NCBI GenBank assembly: GCA_002448235.1
Contig: DIXF01000003.1
Location: 1 to 64,000, forward strand
DNA: 64,000 bases
Source: Syntrophaceae bacterium UBA6087
GTDB taxonomy: Bacteria > Desulfobacterota > Desulfomonilia > UBA1062
Direction of reading: 5' to 3'
Below, one piece after another: positions 17,886 through 26,814 of this stretch. A model generated the notes under the pieces. The model was not told where the DNA came from and ran no database searches. It worked only from the letters and a program-made list of their open reading frames with translations. Position numbers and translations under genes: made by a program. Each line of letters begins with the position of its first letter. The first letter of the stretch is position 1.

Positions 17886-19085
17886 GTGAAGTACCGCTTC
17901 AAGTCATACGATTACCTTATTTATTTGATAAGCTACCTCTTTTTCGCCCTTTATATAGCCGATATCAGGAACGCCCTCCCCTTTTCCGAGCCCGTCGCGA
18001 TACCGTCATGGATTTATCTGATTTTAGCGGTCATATGCAATGCATGGGTTCTCCCCATCCCGGGCATCCACCCAAGGACACCCGGGAGAATCGAAAAAGC
18101 GCCCGAAGCGGAAGAAATCGAAGCGATCCCGGAGAAGGTTGCGCTTCCCAAACCTGAGAAAAAGCCTGTGCCCTCTTCCAAGGAGAAGCTGGAAAAAGGG
18201 CTGTCAAAAACACATAAAGGGTTCGTCGAGCGGATATCCTCGGTATTCCGGCGCTCGAAAACCATTGATGCAAATCTCCTGACCGAATTGGAAGAAACCC
18301 TTGTGGGAACGGATATCGGGGTAAGGACCGCATACACCATTTTTGAGTATGTCCAGCAGAACGTCGGCAAGGTCACCGATCCGGAACAGGCCATGGATGC
18401 CATCAAAACAGAGATCGAAACGATTCTCAAAAAACGCGAGAATAACCTCGCAGTTCCTGAAGGTGTCAAGCCTTTTGTCATCATGGTCACCGGAGTGAAC
18501 GGATCAGGCAAGACGACCACCATCGCCAAAATAGCCCACCGGCTGATCAGTGAAGGCAAGTCGGTAATCATCGCCGCAGGAGACACCTTCAGGGCTGCAG
18601 CCATTGAACAGCTGGAGCACTGGGCGAGTAAGGTCGGCGCGGATTTCATCAAATCCCACGAAGGGGCCGATCCCTCCTCGGTGGCATTCGACGGGCTTCA
18701 GGCTGCAATCGCGCGGGGTCACGACGTCCTGATCATCGACACGGCAGGAAGGCTCCATACCAAAGAGAACCTGATGGAAGAGCTCAAGAAGACAAAGCGC
18801 GTGCTTGACAAAAAGCTTTCCGGGACACCTCACGAGATCCTTCTCGTGCTTGACGCAACCATAGGCCAGAACGCCATCGAGCAGACCCGGCAGTTCAACA
18901 ATGCCCTTGGAGTGACCGGTATCACCATGACCAAGCTCGACGGCTCGTCCAAGGGCGGAGTTATCGTTGGGATCGCCAATGAATTCGAGATTCCCATCCG
19001 ATATATCGGTATCGGAGAGGATATGGATGATCTCCAGCCGTTCAATGCGCAATCTTTCGTAAATGCTCTTTTTCTTGACAATTAA
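17886..19085 (+). CDS. ftsY: Signal recognition particle receptor FtsY with N-terminal membrane segments
   Basis: This is the SRP receptor GTPase that docks ribosome-nascent chain complexes at the membrane. The 399-residue protein shows the NG domain: P-loop GVNGSGKTTT near residue 205, DTFRAAA, DTAGRLH, and the TKLDGSSKGG specificity motif, ending in IPIRYIGIGEDMDDLQPF. Unusually, the N-terminus has two hydrophobic segments (about residues 8-27 and 36-57) followed by a Glu/Lys/Pro-rich linker, instead of the soluble acidic A domain of E. coli. The start is GTG 17886, set by AAAGGAGG. It leads a co-oriented run with hldA 24 bp downstream. Confidence 0.95.
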   Translation: MKYRFKSYDYLIYLISYLFFALYIADIRNALPFSEPVAIPSWIYLILAVICNAWVLPIPGIHPRTPGRIEKAPEAEEIEAIPEKVALPKPEKKPVPSSKEKLEKGLSKTHKGFVERISSVFRRSKTIDANLLTELEETLVGTDIGVRTAYTIFEYVQQNVGKVTDPEQAMDAIKTEIETILKKRENNLAVPEGVKPFVIMVTGVNGSGKTTTIAKIAHRLISEGKSVIIAAGDTFRAAAIEQLEHWASKVGADFIKSHEGADPSSVAFDGLQAAIARGHDVLIIDTAGRLHTKENLMEELKKTKRVLDKKLSGTPHEILLVLDATIGQNAIEQTRQFNNALGVTGITMTKLDGSSKGGVIVGIANEFEIPIRYIGIGEDMDDLQPFNAQSFVNALFLDN

Positions 19086-19109
19086 TTTTATATTTCTCAT
19101 AGTGATCAC

Positions 19110-20108
19110 ATGTTGAAGATCGGGCTGGGAAAGCTGGAATCCATTTTCGAGGGTATGAAGTCCAAGACCATCATGGTCATCGGAGATCTCATGCTCGATC
19201 ATTATATCTGGGGCAATGTCGAGCGGATATCTCCGGAAGCCCCGGTGCCGGTCGTCGATGTTCAGGATGAGAAATATAAGCTCGGCGGCGCCGGCAACGT
19301 GGCGAACAATCTCTTGAGCCTCGGCGCATCGGTCATCATGAGCAGCGTAAAGGGGAGCGACCAGCAGGGCGATATCCTCCTTGAGATCCTCAAAGAAAAC
19401 GGCATACCCATTGACCGGATACTCACCGATACCGAAAAAGGCACTATCGTAAAGACCCGGATTATCGCACACACTCAGCAGATAGCCAGGCTTGACAGGG
19501 AAAACCGGTCGGTCATTTCGGACGGTCTCAGGAGGAATATCGTCGATGCAGTCCGTGACGCATCCTCTTCCATCGAGGCTGTCATCATATCGGATTATGC
19601 AAAGGGAGTGGTTAGCCGGGAACTCATCGAGGATGTAGTCGGCATCACCAGAAAGAAAGACGTCCTCGTCTGTGTCGATCCCAAGGAAAGGAACTTTCCC
19701 TTTTACAAAGACGTCAACCTCATCACCCCCAACACCAAGGAGTTGAGCTTCGGCGCCGGCATTAAGATCGAATCGTACCAGGATCTCATCCAGGCAGCGA
19801 ATAAGATTAAATCCTCACTGGCGTGCGAGACGCTGCTTGTAACCCGCGGCGAGCACGGCATGAGCCTTTTTGACGGGGATAACGACACCATAGACATCCC
19901 CACCATGGCCAGGGCCGTATATGATGTTACCGGCGCGGGAGATACGGTTATTTCCTGCTTCACCCTCGCCCTTGTGTCAGGCGCCACCCCGAGAGAAGCC
20001 GCTATTATCGCGAACACCGCAGCCGGTCTCGTAGTAGCCGAAGTCGGCGCCGCCAGTGTCCCGTGGGACAAGTTGTACCGTGTCTGCCGGGAGGAAATTG
20101 GTGGGTAG
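19110..20108 (+). CDS. hldA: D-glycero-beta-D-manno-heptose-7-phosphate kinase
   Basis: This 332-residue PfkB-family sugar kinase phosphorylates heptose 7-phosphate to the 1,7-bisphosphate in ADP-heptose synthesis for the LPS inner core. Visible motifs are GDLMLDHYIWGNVERISPEAP at the N-terminus, LGGAGNVANN, and the catalytic-site motif DVTGAGDTV near residue 270. The nucleotidyltransferase domain of the fused HldE enzyme is absent, so this is the kinase-only form, with the partner enzyme encoded elsewhere. The ribosome site is weak. The stop overlaps the GTG start of the DUF4416 gene, implying translational coupling. Confidence 0.92.
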   Translation: MLKIGLGKLESIFEGMKSKTIMVIGDLMLDHYIWGNVERISPEAPVPVVDVQDEKYKLGGAGNVANNLLSLGASVIMSSVKGSDQQGDILLEILKENGIPIDRILTDTEKGTIVKTRIIAHTQQIARLDRENRSVISDGLRRNIVDAVRDASSSIEAVIISDYAKGVVSRELIEDVVGITRKKDVLVCVDPKERNFPFYKDVNLITPNTKELSFGAGIKIESYQDLIQAANKIKSSLACETLLVTRGEHGMSLFDGDNDTIDIPTMARAVYDVTGAGDTVISCFTLALVSGATPREAAIIANTAAGLVVAEVGAASVPWDKLYRVCREEIGG

Positions 20109-20634
20109 CCGTGCAATTCCCCATGAGGTAATGCTCTTCTGCAGCATCCTCTACAACTCCAAGGACTCTGCGGACCAGGCCGCAGCAGAGCTTAAGAAAG
20201 CGTACGGCAAAACAGCGTACGAGTCTCAGCCCTATCCTTTCACCTACACTTCGTACTATGAAAAAGAGATGGGCTCGTCCCTGCAGCGAATAATCGTGGC
20301 CTTCGAGAACCTCGTGCCGAGGAACGCGCTGCCCGACGTGAAAACCCTGACGAACGACATCGAGGAGAAGCTCGCGATAGAAGGCAAAAGAAGCGTCAAT
20401 ATGGATCCCGGGATACTGAGCCTGGAAAACATCTGCCTCGCCACCACAAAGCCATACAGCCACCGGATCTACCTCGACAAGGGCATATGGGCCGAGGTTA
20501 CCCTCATGTACCGGAAAGATTCCTACCAGGGGCTTGCCTGGACTTATCCCGACTATGCTTCACCCGAGCTGACAAATATGTTCAATTTTCTGAGAGATTT
20601 ATATAAGGAGAGATCGAGATGTCGCGGAGTATGA
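20101..20634 (+). CDS. DUF4416 family protein
   Basis: This 177-residue protein resembles the DUF4416 family, which is common in deltaproteobacteria and has no known function. It starts at GTG 20101, overlapping the last codons of hldA, with GGAGG about 6 bp upstream. Recognisable stretches are LFCSILYNSKDSADQA, YYEKEMGSSLQR and MDPGILSLENICLATTKPYSH near the middle. It has no signal peptide or membrane segment. The downstream yicC overlaps it by 16 bp, so it is part of the ftsY-to-pyrF operon. Confidence 0.8.
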   Translation: MGSRAIPHEVMLFCSILYNSKDSADQAAAELKKAYGKTAYESQPYPFTYTSYYEKEMGSSLQRIIVAFENLVPRNALPDVKTLTNDIEEKLAIEGKRSVNMDPGILSLENICLATTKPYSHRIYLDKGIWAEVTLMYRKDSYQGLAWTYPDYASPELTNMFNFLRDLYKERSRCRGV

Positions 20635-21482
20635 CAGGATTCGGCCAGGCCGATGAGGCTGGTTATCACATAGAGATAAAGGGAGTGAACCACCGCTACC
20701 GTGATATCAGGGTGCGGCTCCCGAAAGACCTTTCCTCTCTGGAGATCCCTGCGCGCGATCTCGTCAATGAAGCGATCGCCAGGGGAAAAGTCGAGGTAAA
20801 CGTATCGAGAAACGTGTCGTCGGATATCCAGGACAGGCCTTCGATCAACTGGGACCTCGCACAGGTGTATTTCACCGACCTGAACTCAATGGCGCAGAAA
20901 TTCGGCGGCGAAGTCACCTTCAGGGATGTGATCGTGCTCCCCGGGGTCATGGCCGAAGACGTCCAGAATACAGAAGAGCAGTGGCCCCTGCTGAAGGCTG
21001 CAATAGCAAAAGCCCTTCAGTCCTTCCTGGCATCGAAACGCGACGAGGGGATAAGGCTGAAATCCGACATGTGCTCCCGCCTGGAATTCCTCTCCGGCTT
21101 ACGGGAAAAGATGGAGAGCTCGGTAAAGGGGATGTTCGACTTTTACCGGGAAAGGCTTACCTCCCGCCTGAATGAGCTGCTCGAAGGAAAAGCGGAGATG
21201 ATCGATCCATCGCGTATCGAACAGGAGGTCGCCCTGATTGCCGACCGTTCGGATATCACCGAAGAGCTCGTCAGGCTGAAAAGCCACATCTCATCGTTCA
21301 AGGAAGTCATCGACGATCCGGACCCTTCCATCGGCAGGCGTCTCGATTTCATTCTCCAGGAGATAAACCGGGAGCTCAATACCATCGGATCAAAGAGCCA
21401 GATCACCGGTTTAAGCCATACGGTCATCGAGGCAAAGGCAGAGGTTGAAAAGATTCGCGAACAAGTTCAGAATATTGAATAG
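20619..21482 (+). CDS. yicC: YicC/YloC family endoribonuclease
   Basis: This 287-residue member of the YicC family begins MSRSMTGFGQA, the family signature. The C-terminal DUF1732-type helical segment contains IDPSRIEQEVALIADRSDI and GRRLDFILQEINRELNTIG. E. coli YicC is an endoribonuclease that acts in RNA turnover. The gene overlaps DUF4416 by 16 bp, with AAGGAGAGATCGAG as ribosome site inside the upstream coding sequence. The neighbourhood yicC-remA-gmk is conserved in many bacteria, which supports the call. Confidence 0.93.
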   Translation: MSRSMTGFGQADEAGYHIEIKGVNHRYRDIRVRLPKDLSSLEIPARDLVNEAIARGKVEVNVSRNVSSDIQDRPSINWDLAQVYFTDLNSMAQKFGGEVTFRDVIVLPGVMAEDVQNTEEQWPLLKAAIAKALQSFLASKRDEGIRLKSDMCSRLEFLSGLREKMESSVKGMFDFYRERLTSRLNELLEGKAEMIDPSRIEQEVALIADRSDITEELVRLKSHISSFKEVIDDPDPSIGRRLDFILQEINRELNTIGSKSQITGLSHTVIEAKAEVEKIREQVQNIE

Positions 21483-21516
21483 CTCAGTGATAACAGCAGA
21501 ATGAAAGGAGTGGTGA

Positions 21517-21801
21517 ATGGGCAAGCATGATACAAGATTATTGAACATAGGTTTTAATAATGGAGTCGTTTCTTCAAGGATCATCGCAATCGTTAATCCA
21601 TCATCTTCACCCATGAAACGCCTCAGGGAGGAAGCCAGGGAGAGGGGCCAGCTCATTGACGCCACTCAGGGAAGAAAGACCAGATCCATCATCATCACTG
21701 ACAGCTCGCACGTAATCCTGAGCGCCATCCAGGCAGAGACCATATCCAACAGGCTCTCTGATGGAGGGTCGGGAAAAGAGGTTCCCAAGGAGAAGGAGTG
21801 A
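21517..21801 (+). CDS. remA: RemA/DUF370 regulatory protein
   Basis: This 94-residue protein of the DUF370 family contains LLNIGFNNGVVSSRIIAIVNP, SSSPMKRLREEARERG and RKTRSIIITDSSHVILSAIQ, which cover the usual 85-90 residue length. In Bacillus, RemA is a DNA-binding activator of matrix genes; in proteobacteria its role is open. GAAAGGAG provides the ribosome site. The TGA stop overlaps the GTG start of gmk (GTGA), a tight coupling commonly seen between this family and guanylate kinase. Confidence 0.9.
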   Translation: MGKHDTRLLNIGFNNGVVSSRIIAIVNPSSSPMKRLREEARERGQLIDATQGRKTRSIIITDSSHVILSAIQAETISNRLSDGGSGKEVPKEKE

Positions 21802-22394
21802 GGATATTCATATCCGGCCCTTCGGGGGTGGGAAAGTCCACGATCATCAAAGAGGTCTTGAGCGCGAATCCCGACCTCTGCCTGTCGGTGTCGTATACGA
21901 CGCGCTCGCCGCGGCCACTGGAAGTGCATGGGGAGGACTATTTTTTTATCTCCCGTCCGGAATTCGAAGCAATGATGGACAGAGGAGAGTTCCTCGAATG
22001 GGCACGGGTGCACGACCGTTTCTACGGGACTTCTCTGCGCTGGGTGGAATCGCAGGAGCAAAAAGGGCTTCACATCCTCTTCGACATCGATGTGCAGGGT
22101 GTAAGGCAGGCCAAGCAGATCGATCCTTCCGGAGCCTACATCATGATCGTACCGCCCAGTATGGAAGACCTCCATGCAAGGCTTAAGAAACGGGGCACCG
22201 AGGATGAGCAGAGTTTGAGCTTGCGCCTCCGGAACGCACAGGAAGAACTGAAAAACTGGTCCATGTACGACTTTCTGGTGGTGAACGATAATCTGAAAAA
22301 GGCCGTTGAGGACACTCAAAGCATCGTCCGTGCGTCTCGGTGCTCGCGGACGGAAGTGATAGGAAGGATCCCATGGTTGCAAAAGATCGGATAA
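21798..22394 (+). CDS. gmk: Guanylate kinase
   Basis: This 198-residue enzyme phosphorylates GMP to GDP. It shows the P-loop SGPSGVGKST at residues 5-14, the GMP-binding SVSYTTRSPRPLEVHGEDYFF, and ILFDIDVQGVRQAK. Length is normal for the family. It starts with GTG at 21798, overlapping the remA stop, with AAGGAG just upstream; it lacks the usual extra residues before the first strand. Its 3' end overlaps the pyrF start by 22 bp. Confidence 0.95.
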   Translation: MRIFISGPSGVGKSTIIKEVLSANPDLCLSVSYTTRSPRPLEVHGEDYFFISRPEFEAMMDRGEFLEWARVHDRFYGTSLRWVESQEQKGLHILFDIDVQGVRQAKQIDPSGAYIMIVPPSMEDLHARLKKRGTEDEQSLSLRLRNAQEELKNWSMYDFLVVNDNLKKAVEDTQSIVRASRCSRTEVIGRIPWLQKIG

Positions 22395-23107
22395 TTTTCG
22401 CCCTCGATGTAGGCGATATGGCCTCGGCCCGTTCCTGGGTCGATACGCTCAAGTCCCATGTGGGGTGGTTCAAGGTAGGACTTGAGCTTTTCAGCGCCGC
22501 CGGCCCTGAAGTCGTCGATCTCGTCACGTCTTCGGGCATCAAGTGCTTCCTCGACCTGAAGTTCCACGATATCCCCAATACCGTTGCAGGGGCGGTGCGA
22601 TCGGCCGTACGCCTCAAAGCCCAGATGATGACCATCCATATCTCCGGAGGCAGGGAAATGATCAGGGCCGCCCTTGATGCCGCAAAAGAAGAATCCAGGT
22701 CTCTGGGGATCCCGAAGCCGAGGATCATAGGCGTGAGCGTGCTCACCTCCCTGGGCCAGGAAGATCTGCCCGGCCTTGGGGTTGAGAGGTCGGTCAAAGA
22801 CCACGTGAGCGGCCTGGTCGAGCTGGCGTGCGAGCAGGGAATAGACGGCATCGTCTGCTCACCTGCAGACCTCTCCTTTGTGCGCCCGCTGGTGCAGGCC
22901 GATAGAGTCGTCATCACCCCCGGCATCAGGCCCCAGTGGTCTGCCGCAGGCGACCAGAAGAGGATCGCGACGCCAAAGAGCGCCATCGATGCAGGCGCGG
23001 ATCTCATGGTCATCGGAAGGCCCATCAGCCATTCACCGGACCCGGTGGACGCGGTGCAGAAAATAGTACGGGAGATCGAATCAGGGACAGCCTTTCAGCA
23101 AGTTTAA
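22373..23107 (+). CDS. pyrF: Orotidine 5'-phosphate decarboxylase
   Basis: This 244-residue enzyme makes UMP from OMP in pyrimidine synthesis. It shows FALDVGDMASA, the catalytic charged cluster in CFLDLKFHDIPNTV, and the phosphate-binding VITPGIRP and DLMVIGRPI motifs. ATG 22373 is chosen because AGGAAGG lies upstream and the family's first strand starts here; the frame extends to 22340 without support. It overlaps gmk, so purine and pyrimidine nucleotide genes are translated together. Confidence 0.95.
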   Translation: MVAKDRIIFALDVGDMASARSWVDTLKSHVGWFKVGLELFSAAGPEVVDLVTSSGIKCFLDLKFHDIPNTVAGAVRSAVRLKAQMMTIHISGGREMIRAALDAAKEESRSLGIPKPRIIGVSVLTSLGQEDLPGLGVERSVKDHVSGLVELACEQGIDGIVCSPADLSFVRPLVQADRVVITPGIRPQWSAAGDQKRIATPKSAIDAGADLMVIGRPISHSPDPVDAVQKIVREIESGTAFQQV

Positions 23108-23173
23108 GGCCGCCGTTTTTATCAAGCCGTTCCCTGTTGACCTCCTGGTGAATATCCCCTATCTTCACTCCTC

Positions 23174-23704
23174 ATGACTATCCGGATATGCTCAGGAATC
23201 TACGGTTCGAGAAAGATCGAATGCCCGGCCAAAGGGGTGAGACCCACGACCGACAGGGTCAAACAGGCCGTCTTTTCCACCATACCTTTTGAGTTGGCCG
23301 GCACCCGTGTCCTGGATTTGTTCGCGGGCAGCGGCAACCTCGGGATCGAGGCCCTGAGCAGGGGATCATCCGAGGTCACCTTCGTGGATTCCTCAAAGAT
23401 ATGCATACGTGTCATCGAGAAGAATCTGAAGGAACTGCAAGCCCTTGACCGTGCAAAAATCGTCAGGTCCGATGTCCGGGCCTTCTTGGAAAAGTGCCGG
23501 GATCCCTTCGACGTGATATTCATGGACCCCCCGTATAATAAAGGACTTGCCTCTGAATTGGCACCTCATGTATATAGGGTCCTTAAAACTGGAGGTGTGC
23601 TGGTAATCGAGCACTCGCCCAACGAGTCCATTCCGATTAAACCTTGGAAAACCCGCACATACGGCGACACCATGATCACATACAGTATGAGGGATGAATC
23701 ATGA
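23174..23704 (+). CDS. rsmD: 16S rRNA (guanine966-N2)-methyltransferase RsmD
   Basis: This 176-residue Rossmann methyltransferase modifies G966 of 16S rRNA. It contains RPTTDRVKQAVFS, the SAM-binding VLDLFAGSGNLGIEALSRG and the catalytic FMDPPYNKG. It is the usual length. The stop codon overlaps the coaD start (ATGATG), and rsmD-coaD is a widely conserved gene pair. A gap of 66 bp separates it from pyrF; the ribosome site is modest (CACTCCTC lies upstream instead of a clear AGGAG). Confidence 0.93.
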   Translation: MTIRICSGIYGSRKIECPAKGVRPTTDRVKQAVFSTIPFELAGTRVLDLFAGSGNLGIEALSRGSSEVTFVDSSKICIRVIEKNLKELQALDRAKIVRSDVRAFLEKCRDPFDVIFMDPPYNKGLASELAPHVYRVLKTGGVLVIEHSPNESIPIKPWKTRTYGDTMITYSMRDES

Positions 23705-24195
23705 TGAAGAGAATTGCAGTCTGTCCCGGATCATTCGACCCGATAACGAACGGCCACCTGGATATCGTTCACCGGGGCTTGTGCATCTTTGACAAGGTGA
23801 TCATCGCCATCGGCCACAACCCGCTGAAGAGCGATCTCTTCAGCACCGAGGAAAAGCTGGAGATGATCAGCGCATCGGTGATCGACAATCCCAGAATCGG
23901 GGTGGATGTCTTCGAAGGTCTCCTCGTCGACTATATACTGAAGGTCGATGCATGCGCTATCCTCAGAGGGTTGAGGGTCATATCGGATTTCGAGATGGAG
24001 TTGCAGCTTGCCTTGATGAACAGGCGGTTGTGCAACAAGATCGAGACGTTCTTTCTCATGACCGACTACAACAATCTTTTCGTAAGCTCTACGATTATCA
24101 AGGCAACGGCTGCTGCAGGCGGATCCGTGCAGGGGCTTGTCCCCGATCCTGTTCTCGAAAAACTTAAAGAAAAATTTCCCAGGTTGAATAAATAA
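23701..24195 (+). CDS. coaD: Phosphopantetheine adenylyltransferase
   Basis: This 164-residue enzyme catalyses the penultimate step of coenzyme A synthesis. Signatures are CPGSFDPITNGHLDI with the T/HxGH-type nucleotidyl-transfer site, ILRGLRVISDFEMELQLA, and the FVSSTIIKATAAAGG loop. It starts within the rsmD stop (4-bp ATGA overlap). CoA supply fits a genome with several acyl-CoA ligases nearby, though the gene itself is housekeeping. Confidence 0.95.
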   Translation: MMKRIAVCPGSFDPITNGHLDIVHRGLCIFDKVIIAIGHNPLKSDLFSTEEKLEMISASVIDNPRIGVDVFEGLLVDYILKVDACAILRGLRVISDFEMELQLALMNRRLCNKIETFFLMTDYNNLFVSSTIIKATAAAGGSVQGLVPDPVLEKLKEKFPRLNK

Positions 24196-24220
24196 CAGCA
24201 AAGGACGAGGTGGAATACAG

Positions 24221-25390
24221 ATGAAAATTTCTAAGGTAGTATCAAACATCCCCGCATCCCCTACCCTTGCCATAACGGCAAAGGTCAACGAGCTTAAAGC
24301 AGCCGGAAAGAACGTCATCGGATTTGGGGCCGGAGAGCCTGACTTTGATACTCCCGATCATATAAAAAACGCCACCATCGAAGCCTTGCAGAAAGGCGAT
24401 ACGAAATATACCCCTGTGTCAGGAACCCTGCAGCTTAAGCAAGCGATCTGCGACGATGTATCAGCCGATTACGGCCTGAAGGTGGCGCCCGACAACGTCA
24501 TCGTCTCCTGCGGAGCGAAGCACAGCCTTTACAACCTGTTTTACACGCTCTTCGAAGGCGGAGACGAAGTCATCTGCCCTGCTCCGTACTGGGTTTCCTA
24601 CCCGCCGATGATCGAAATGACCGGGGCCAAGGCCGTCATTGTCGATACCCGGAAGAACAAGATGCACCTCACTGCCGACATGGTCAAGGAGGCAATAACC
24701 CCCAAAACCAGAGGCATCGTCATCAATTCGCCTTCAAACCCCTCCGGCATGATGTATGACAGAAAAGAGCTCGAAAAGATTGCAGCGCTGTGCGTTGAGA
24801 ACGATATCGTTATTATCTCGGACGACATCTACCGGAAGCTCGTCTTCGACGATATACAGTTTTTCTCTGTGGCAACGATCTCGCCGGAAGTCGCCAAGAG
24901 AACATTCATCATCGACGGGTCGTCCAAGACCTATGCCATGACCGGCTGGAGAATAGGCTACTGTATCGGAGACAGTTCAGTCATCAAAGCGATGACCAGG
25001 CTCCAGAGCCAGAGCACTTCGAATCCCACGAGCTTTGCCCAGAAAGGCGCCTACGTCTCCCTGACAGGAGATCAGACAATCGTCGAAGAGCGGAGGAAGA
25101 TATTCGAAAAGCGGCGCGACCTCATCGTCTCAAAGCTTAAGGAAGTCCCCGGGTTTGAAATCATACCCCCCCAAGGGTCTTTTTATTCATTTCCTTCCAT
25201 ACCGGGTCACATGGAACGGTTCGGCGGGTCCGGCGGCCTCACGAATTATCTCCTCGAGAATGCTCTGGTGGCGGTGGTACCCGGAGAAGAATTCGGCGCA
25301 CCTGACCATATCCGGCTCTCGTTCGCAACTTCCGAGCAGAACATAATAAATGGAATCGACAGGATAAAAGAGGCACTCGCCAAACTATAA
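24221..25390 (+). CDS. Aspartate aminotransferase, class I/II PLP enzyme
   Basis: This 389-residue PLP aminotransferase has the Ib-type aspartate aminotransferase look: GFGAGEPDFDTPDHIKNA, YTPVSGTLQLKQAI, NSPSNPSGMMYD, and the PLP-lysine motif SSKTYAMTGWRIGY near residue 235. The C-terminal IRLSFATSEQNI binds the substrate carboxylate. It probably links oxaloacetate/aspartate with 2-oxoglutarate/glutamate, and related enzymes can accept prephenate. An AGGACGAGG ribosome site precedes the ATG. It follows coaD by 25 bp on the same strand. Confidence 0.9.
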   Translation: MKISKVVSNIPASPTLAITAKVNELKAAGKNVIGFGAGEPDFDTPDHIKNATIEALQKGDTKYTPVSGTLQLKQAICDDVSADYGLKVAPDNVIVSCGAKHSLYNLFYTLFEGGDEVICPAPYWVSYPPMIEMTGAKAVIVDTRKNKMHLTADMVKEAITPKTRGIVINSPSNPSGMMYDRKELEKIAALCVENDIVIISDDIYRKLVFDDIQFFSVATISPEVAKRTFIIDGSSKTYAMTGWRIGYCIGDSSVIKAMTRLQSQSTSNPTSFAQKGAYVSLTGDQTIVEERRKIFEKRRDLIVSKLKEVPGFEIIPPQGSFYSFPSIPGHMERFGGSGGLTNYLLENALVAVVPGEEFGAPDHIRLSFATSEQNIINGIDRIKEALAKL

Positions 25391-25458
25391 TCTCCTCAAG
25401 AAATAAATTCAGAATCCGATAATGCTTTTAGCAACTCTTCTTGGGGGGAGGGTCGGTA

Positions 25459-25833
25459 ATGTATAATAATTCATCAGGCTATGAGGCATACAGAAAAACC
25501 CAGATCCAGACAGCAGATCAGGGAAGTCTTATCCTCATGTGCTATGACGGAGCTATCAATTTCCTGAAAAAAGCCGCCAAAGCCCAGGAGGATAAAGATG
25601 AGCCGGCACGCATCCGCTGCCTCAACAAAGCGCAGAACATCCTCTGGGAGCTTTTGAACAGTCTCAATTTTGAAGCTGGGGAAATCGCATATAATCTGGA
25701 CTCATTATACAACTATATGATACGCCGCGTGGTCGATGCAGAGTTCAACAAAAGTACCGAAGCAATGGAAGAGGTAATAAGCTACCTCCAGGAACTGAAG
25801 GAATCATGGGAGAAGATCCTCAAGAAATCATAG
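25459..25833 (+). CDS. fliS: Flagellar secretion chaperone FliS
   Basis: This 124-residue chaperone holds flagellin before export through the flagellar type III system. It begins with the hallmark Tyr-rich NNSSGYEAYRKTQIQTAD, followed by LILMCYDGAINFLKKA and a helical bundle. ATG 25459 follows GGGGGGAGGG; a TTG at 25441 is less likely. It overlaps the next gene by 28 bp. No other flagellar structural genes are in view, so this is a detached flagellar pair. Confidence 0.92.
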   Translation: MYNNSSGYEAYRKTQIQTADQGSLILMCYDGAINFLKKAAKAQEDKDEPARIRCLNKAQNILWELLNSLNFEAGEIAYNLDSLYNYMIRRVVDAEFNKSTEAMEEVISYLQELKESWEKILKKS

Positions 25834-26168
25834 CAAAGAGCATACGGCAATGGCATGCTCTTACCCTGAAGCAAGTCCAGACCTTACTTGATGGCAATCT
25901 GGATGAATTCGGGAAACTCACCGAGATATCGGCTGCACTCCAGAAACGGCTGGACGGCCTTCTGCCTACCCCTGCTAAGCTCGACAGGGTGAGTTTCGGC
26001 CTGCTCAAAGAGATCCAGACCATCCAGTCAGACCTGATCACAGAGTTGCAGAAAGGCACCAGAGAGATTTCGAACGCCATCGGCAAGCTCAGAAAGAACC
26101 AGACCTCCATGAAAGGCTACCGGCAGACAAAGCCGGCAACCCCCCGTTTCAAAAGCGAACGAACCTGA
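25806..26168 (+). CDS. Small helical protein, possible FliT/FlgN-like export chaperone
   Basis: This 120-residue, mostly helical, charged protein overlaps fliS by 28 bp and is probably translated with it. Its heptad-like core (ALTLKQVQTLLDGNLDEFGK, then LQKRLDGLL) and basic, disordered tail match the size and feel of FliT or FlgN flagellar export chaperones. Position just after fliS is the main argument, since fliT usually follows fliS. Sequence similarity I can judge by eye is weak, so the family is tentative. Confidence 0.6.
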   Translation: MGEDPQEIIAKSIRQWHALTLKQVQTLLDGNLDEFGKLTEISAALQKRLDGLLPTPAKLDRVSFGLLKEIQTIQSDLITELQKGTREISNAIGKLRKNQTSMKGYRQTKPATPRFKSERT

Positions 26169-26229
26169 CCTCCTTTTAAACTACCCGCATTGACAGATCT
26201 TTCTATTTTGCATAGTGTGTCACTCCATC

Positions 26230-26811
26230 ATGGACATACTTCTGGCATCAGCTTCCCCCAGAAGAAAAGAACTTATCTCCTGGTTGGGATTGGAATTCGA
26301 GGTGCTCGTACCCGTAGTAGATGAAACGATTCAAGACGGGGAAGCACTGAGCGAGTACTGTTCCCGGCTCAGCAGAGAGAAGGCCGGGTCTGTTCGCCAC
26401 GAGCGGCCGGATGCGGTCATCATTGCGGCGGACACGGTGGTCGTAATTGGAGGCGAGCTTCTCGAAAAGCCCCATGATGAACAGGAAGCCTTTGACCACC
26501 TCATGCTTTTGCAGGGCGCAATGCATGAGGTATATACCGGATATACGATTATGCATGGGGCAAAAAGCGTAACACGGGTAGTCCGGACAAACGTCTATTT
26601 CCGTCCAATGACGCCCGAAGAGATTGTCTGGTACGTTTCCACGGGAGAACCGATGGACAAGGCAGGTTCATACGGGTTGCAGGGGATAGGCTCCATTTTC
26701 GTCGACAGGATCGAGGGGTCCTATACCAATGTAATCGGATTGCCGCTGTCCGACCTCTATCAAGACTTGAAAGGCTTCGGGCTGGCATTACATCCAATCG
26801 GGGAGGTGTAA
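26230..26811 (+). CDS. maf: Maf-family nucleotide pyrophosphatase
   Basis: This 193-residue Maf/YhdE-family enzyme hydrolyses non-canonical or surplus nucleoside triphosphates. It shows LLASASPRRKELISWLG at the N-terminus, the ADTVVVIGGELLEKPHD catalytic loop and DKAGSYGLQGIGSIFVDRIEGSYTNVIGLP at the C-terminus. The ATG at 26230 gives the usual start; GTG 26215 is an alternative. TTGACA at 26189 with a weak -10 (TAGTGT) about 13 bp before the ATG would give a very short leader. It is followed by glpK after 3 bp. Confidence 0.93.
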   Translation: MDILLASASPRRKELISWLGLEFEVLVPVVDETIQDGEALSEYCSRLSREKAGSVRHERPDAVIIAADTVVVIGGELLEKPHDEQEAFDHLMLLQGAMHEVYTGYTIMHGAKSVTRVVRTNVYFRPMTPEEIVWYVSTGEPMDKAGSYGLQGIGSIFVDRIEGSYTNVIGLPLSDLYQDLKGFGLALHPIGEV

Positions 26812-26814
26812 TCA

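Noticed and set aside
22183..23025. 280-residue minus-strand frame.
   Set aside because: Antisense to pyrF and gmk, whose motifs are unambiguous; the product is Ser/Arg-rich and unlike a protein family.
25459..26168. A flagellar gene cluster.
   Set aside because: Only fliS and one chaperone-like gene are present; neighbours are housekeeping genes.
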